Origin: Terriglobus tenax | GTDB lineage: Bacteria > Acidobacteriota > Terriglobia > Terriglobales > Acidobacteriaceae | NCBI RefSeq assembly: GCF_025685395.1 | Contig: NZ_JAGSYA010000004.1 | Location: forward strand, 1,550,001-1,614,000 | DNA length: 64,000 bases | Reading direction: 5' to 3' | Shown here: piece by piece, positions 63,497 through 64,000 of the stretch | Position numbering within the stretch: the first letter of the stretch is position 1 | Layout of the letters: every line of letters begins with the position of its first letter | The notes under the pieces: generated by a model | What the model was told of the DNA's origin: nothing | The model's input: only the letters and a program-made list of their open reading frames with translations | Databases searched by the model: none | Program-made: the position numbers and the translations under genes

Positions 63497-64000
63497 ATGT
63501 CCCCTCATAAACTGCTTTCGTTTGCTTCTGTCCTCGCGATATCGACCATAGGGCTGGCGCAGGGCCGCTCGTCCAATGGCATGGCGACGCAGTCCACATC
63601 CACCCAGGTGCAGCAGAACACGCAGGCGCAGATGCAGGGCGAACGTGCCCCGGCTCAGGCCGCGACCGCCACCCAGGTCGACGCCGAACTGAAGTCCGCC
63701 ATCGACTCAAAGAAAGCCAAAACCGGCGACCAGGTCATCGCGGTTACACGGTCGCAGGCAGTGCTGAACAACGGCGCCACACTGCCCAAAGGCACCACGC
63801 TGCTGGGCCATGTCACAGATGCCTCCGCCTACTCAAAGGCCACCGGACAGGGCTCAGTAAGCTTTCTGTTCGATCAGGCCCGGATGAAAGACGGCAACAT
63901 TGTGCCGATTCACGCGATGGTGCGCAGTCTGAAGCCATCCGCCATGGCGGCCTCGCATATGGACTCATCCACCGACATGGACGCCATGGCCCCTACCCCT
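63497..64000 (+). CDS. Exported protein, unknown, cut by the window end
   Basis: At least 168 residues, no stop before 64000. GGAGGT is 6 bases before the ATG. Signal peptide MSPHKLLSFASVLAISTIGLA, then a Gln/Thr/Ala-rich stretch (STSTQVQQNTQAQMQGERAP) and a beta-rich segment (AKTGDQVIAVTRSQAVLNNG, LPKGTTLLGHVTDASAY) reminiscent of VirB10/TrbI-like beta domains, which I cannot confirm. The end is Met/Asp/Ala-rich. Divergent from the phospholipase gene. Confidence 0.7.
   Translation, partial: MSPHKLLSFASVLAISTIGLAQGRSSNGMATQSTSTQVQQNTQAQMQGERAPAQAATATQVDAELKSAIDSKKAKTGDQVIAVTRSQAVLNNGATLPKGTTLLGHVTDASAYSKATGQGSVSFLFDQARMKDGNIVPIHAMVRSLKPSAMAASHMDSSTDMDAMAPTP

Overview
The window is GC-rich chromosomal DNA from a Gram-negative bacterium, most likely an Acidobacteriota member of the Terriglobus/Granulicella/Edaphobacter kind. 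I infer this from the gene mix (AsmA-like proteins, Crp-type regulator, phytochrome with heme oxygenase, small membrane proteins tied to a sigma factor) and from many short palindromic repeats carrying phrases such as GTCATCCTGAGCG. No taxonomic marker was searched, so the placement is inference. Gene density is high. There is no prophage or CRISPR array.

Layout. 1-4057: an RND efflux pump (permease cut by the window edge, plus its adaptor) divergent from a TetR regulator across a perfect palindromic operator. 4321-6900: Crp/Fnr regulator, a receiver-domain protein with a Cys4 tail, and a zinc alcohol dehydrogenase with a possible 19-residue leader ORF. 7080-8248: scar of a mobile element (IS3 OrfA relic, integrase relic) against the 3' end of tRNA-Ala(GGC). 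8382-16324: YXWGXW protein, then ECF sigma, anti-sigma, TPR protein, rnc, two signal peptidases I and an AsmA protein, all on the + strand. 16608-18445: divergent SDR and LysR. 18477-21098: an M1/MA-like metallopeptidase homologue lacking its catalytic Glu, downstream of rlmB. 21261-22746: second ECF sigma factor translationally coupled to two membrane proteins. 22801-28398: LytTR response regulator, FAD/NAD oxidoreductase with a DUF971 protein, TSUP transporter, gyrB. 28551-32800: GNAT, metE under a cobalamin riboswitch, rpmI and rplT.

33047-36230: bacteriophytochrome histidine kinase preceded by heme oxygenase, which makes its chromophore. 36307-38452: a DprE1/DprE2-like pair (polyprenyl-phospho-arabinose chemistry). 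38442-45691: a tight six-gene cluster nadC-birA-coaX-unknown-rlmD-comEC joining NAD, biotin and CoA metabolism to rRNA methylation and DNA uptake. 45788-46255: two tiny hydrophilic proteins with excellent ribosome sites. 46309-51081: ABC-F ATPase and PEP carboxylase. 51186-55057: AsmA-like protein, SYLF protein, manganese catalase, ferredoxin-like protein. 55191-60198: typA, a small membrane protein, LOG-family protein, membrane protein, glycosyltransferase. 60263-64000: secreted GH13 alpha-glucosidase, zinc-dependent phospholipase C and a truncated exported protein.

The most distinctive signals are outside ordinary gene calls: a dispersed palindromic repeat inserted in frame in the ABC-F gene, a family of long hairpins at gene 3' ends, a cobalamin riboswitch followed by a hairpin that could mask the metE ribosome site, and a sigma factor linked to a membrane/zinc-ribbon pair without a recognisable anti-sigma factor.
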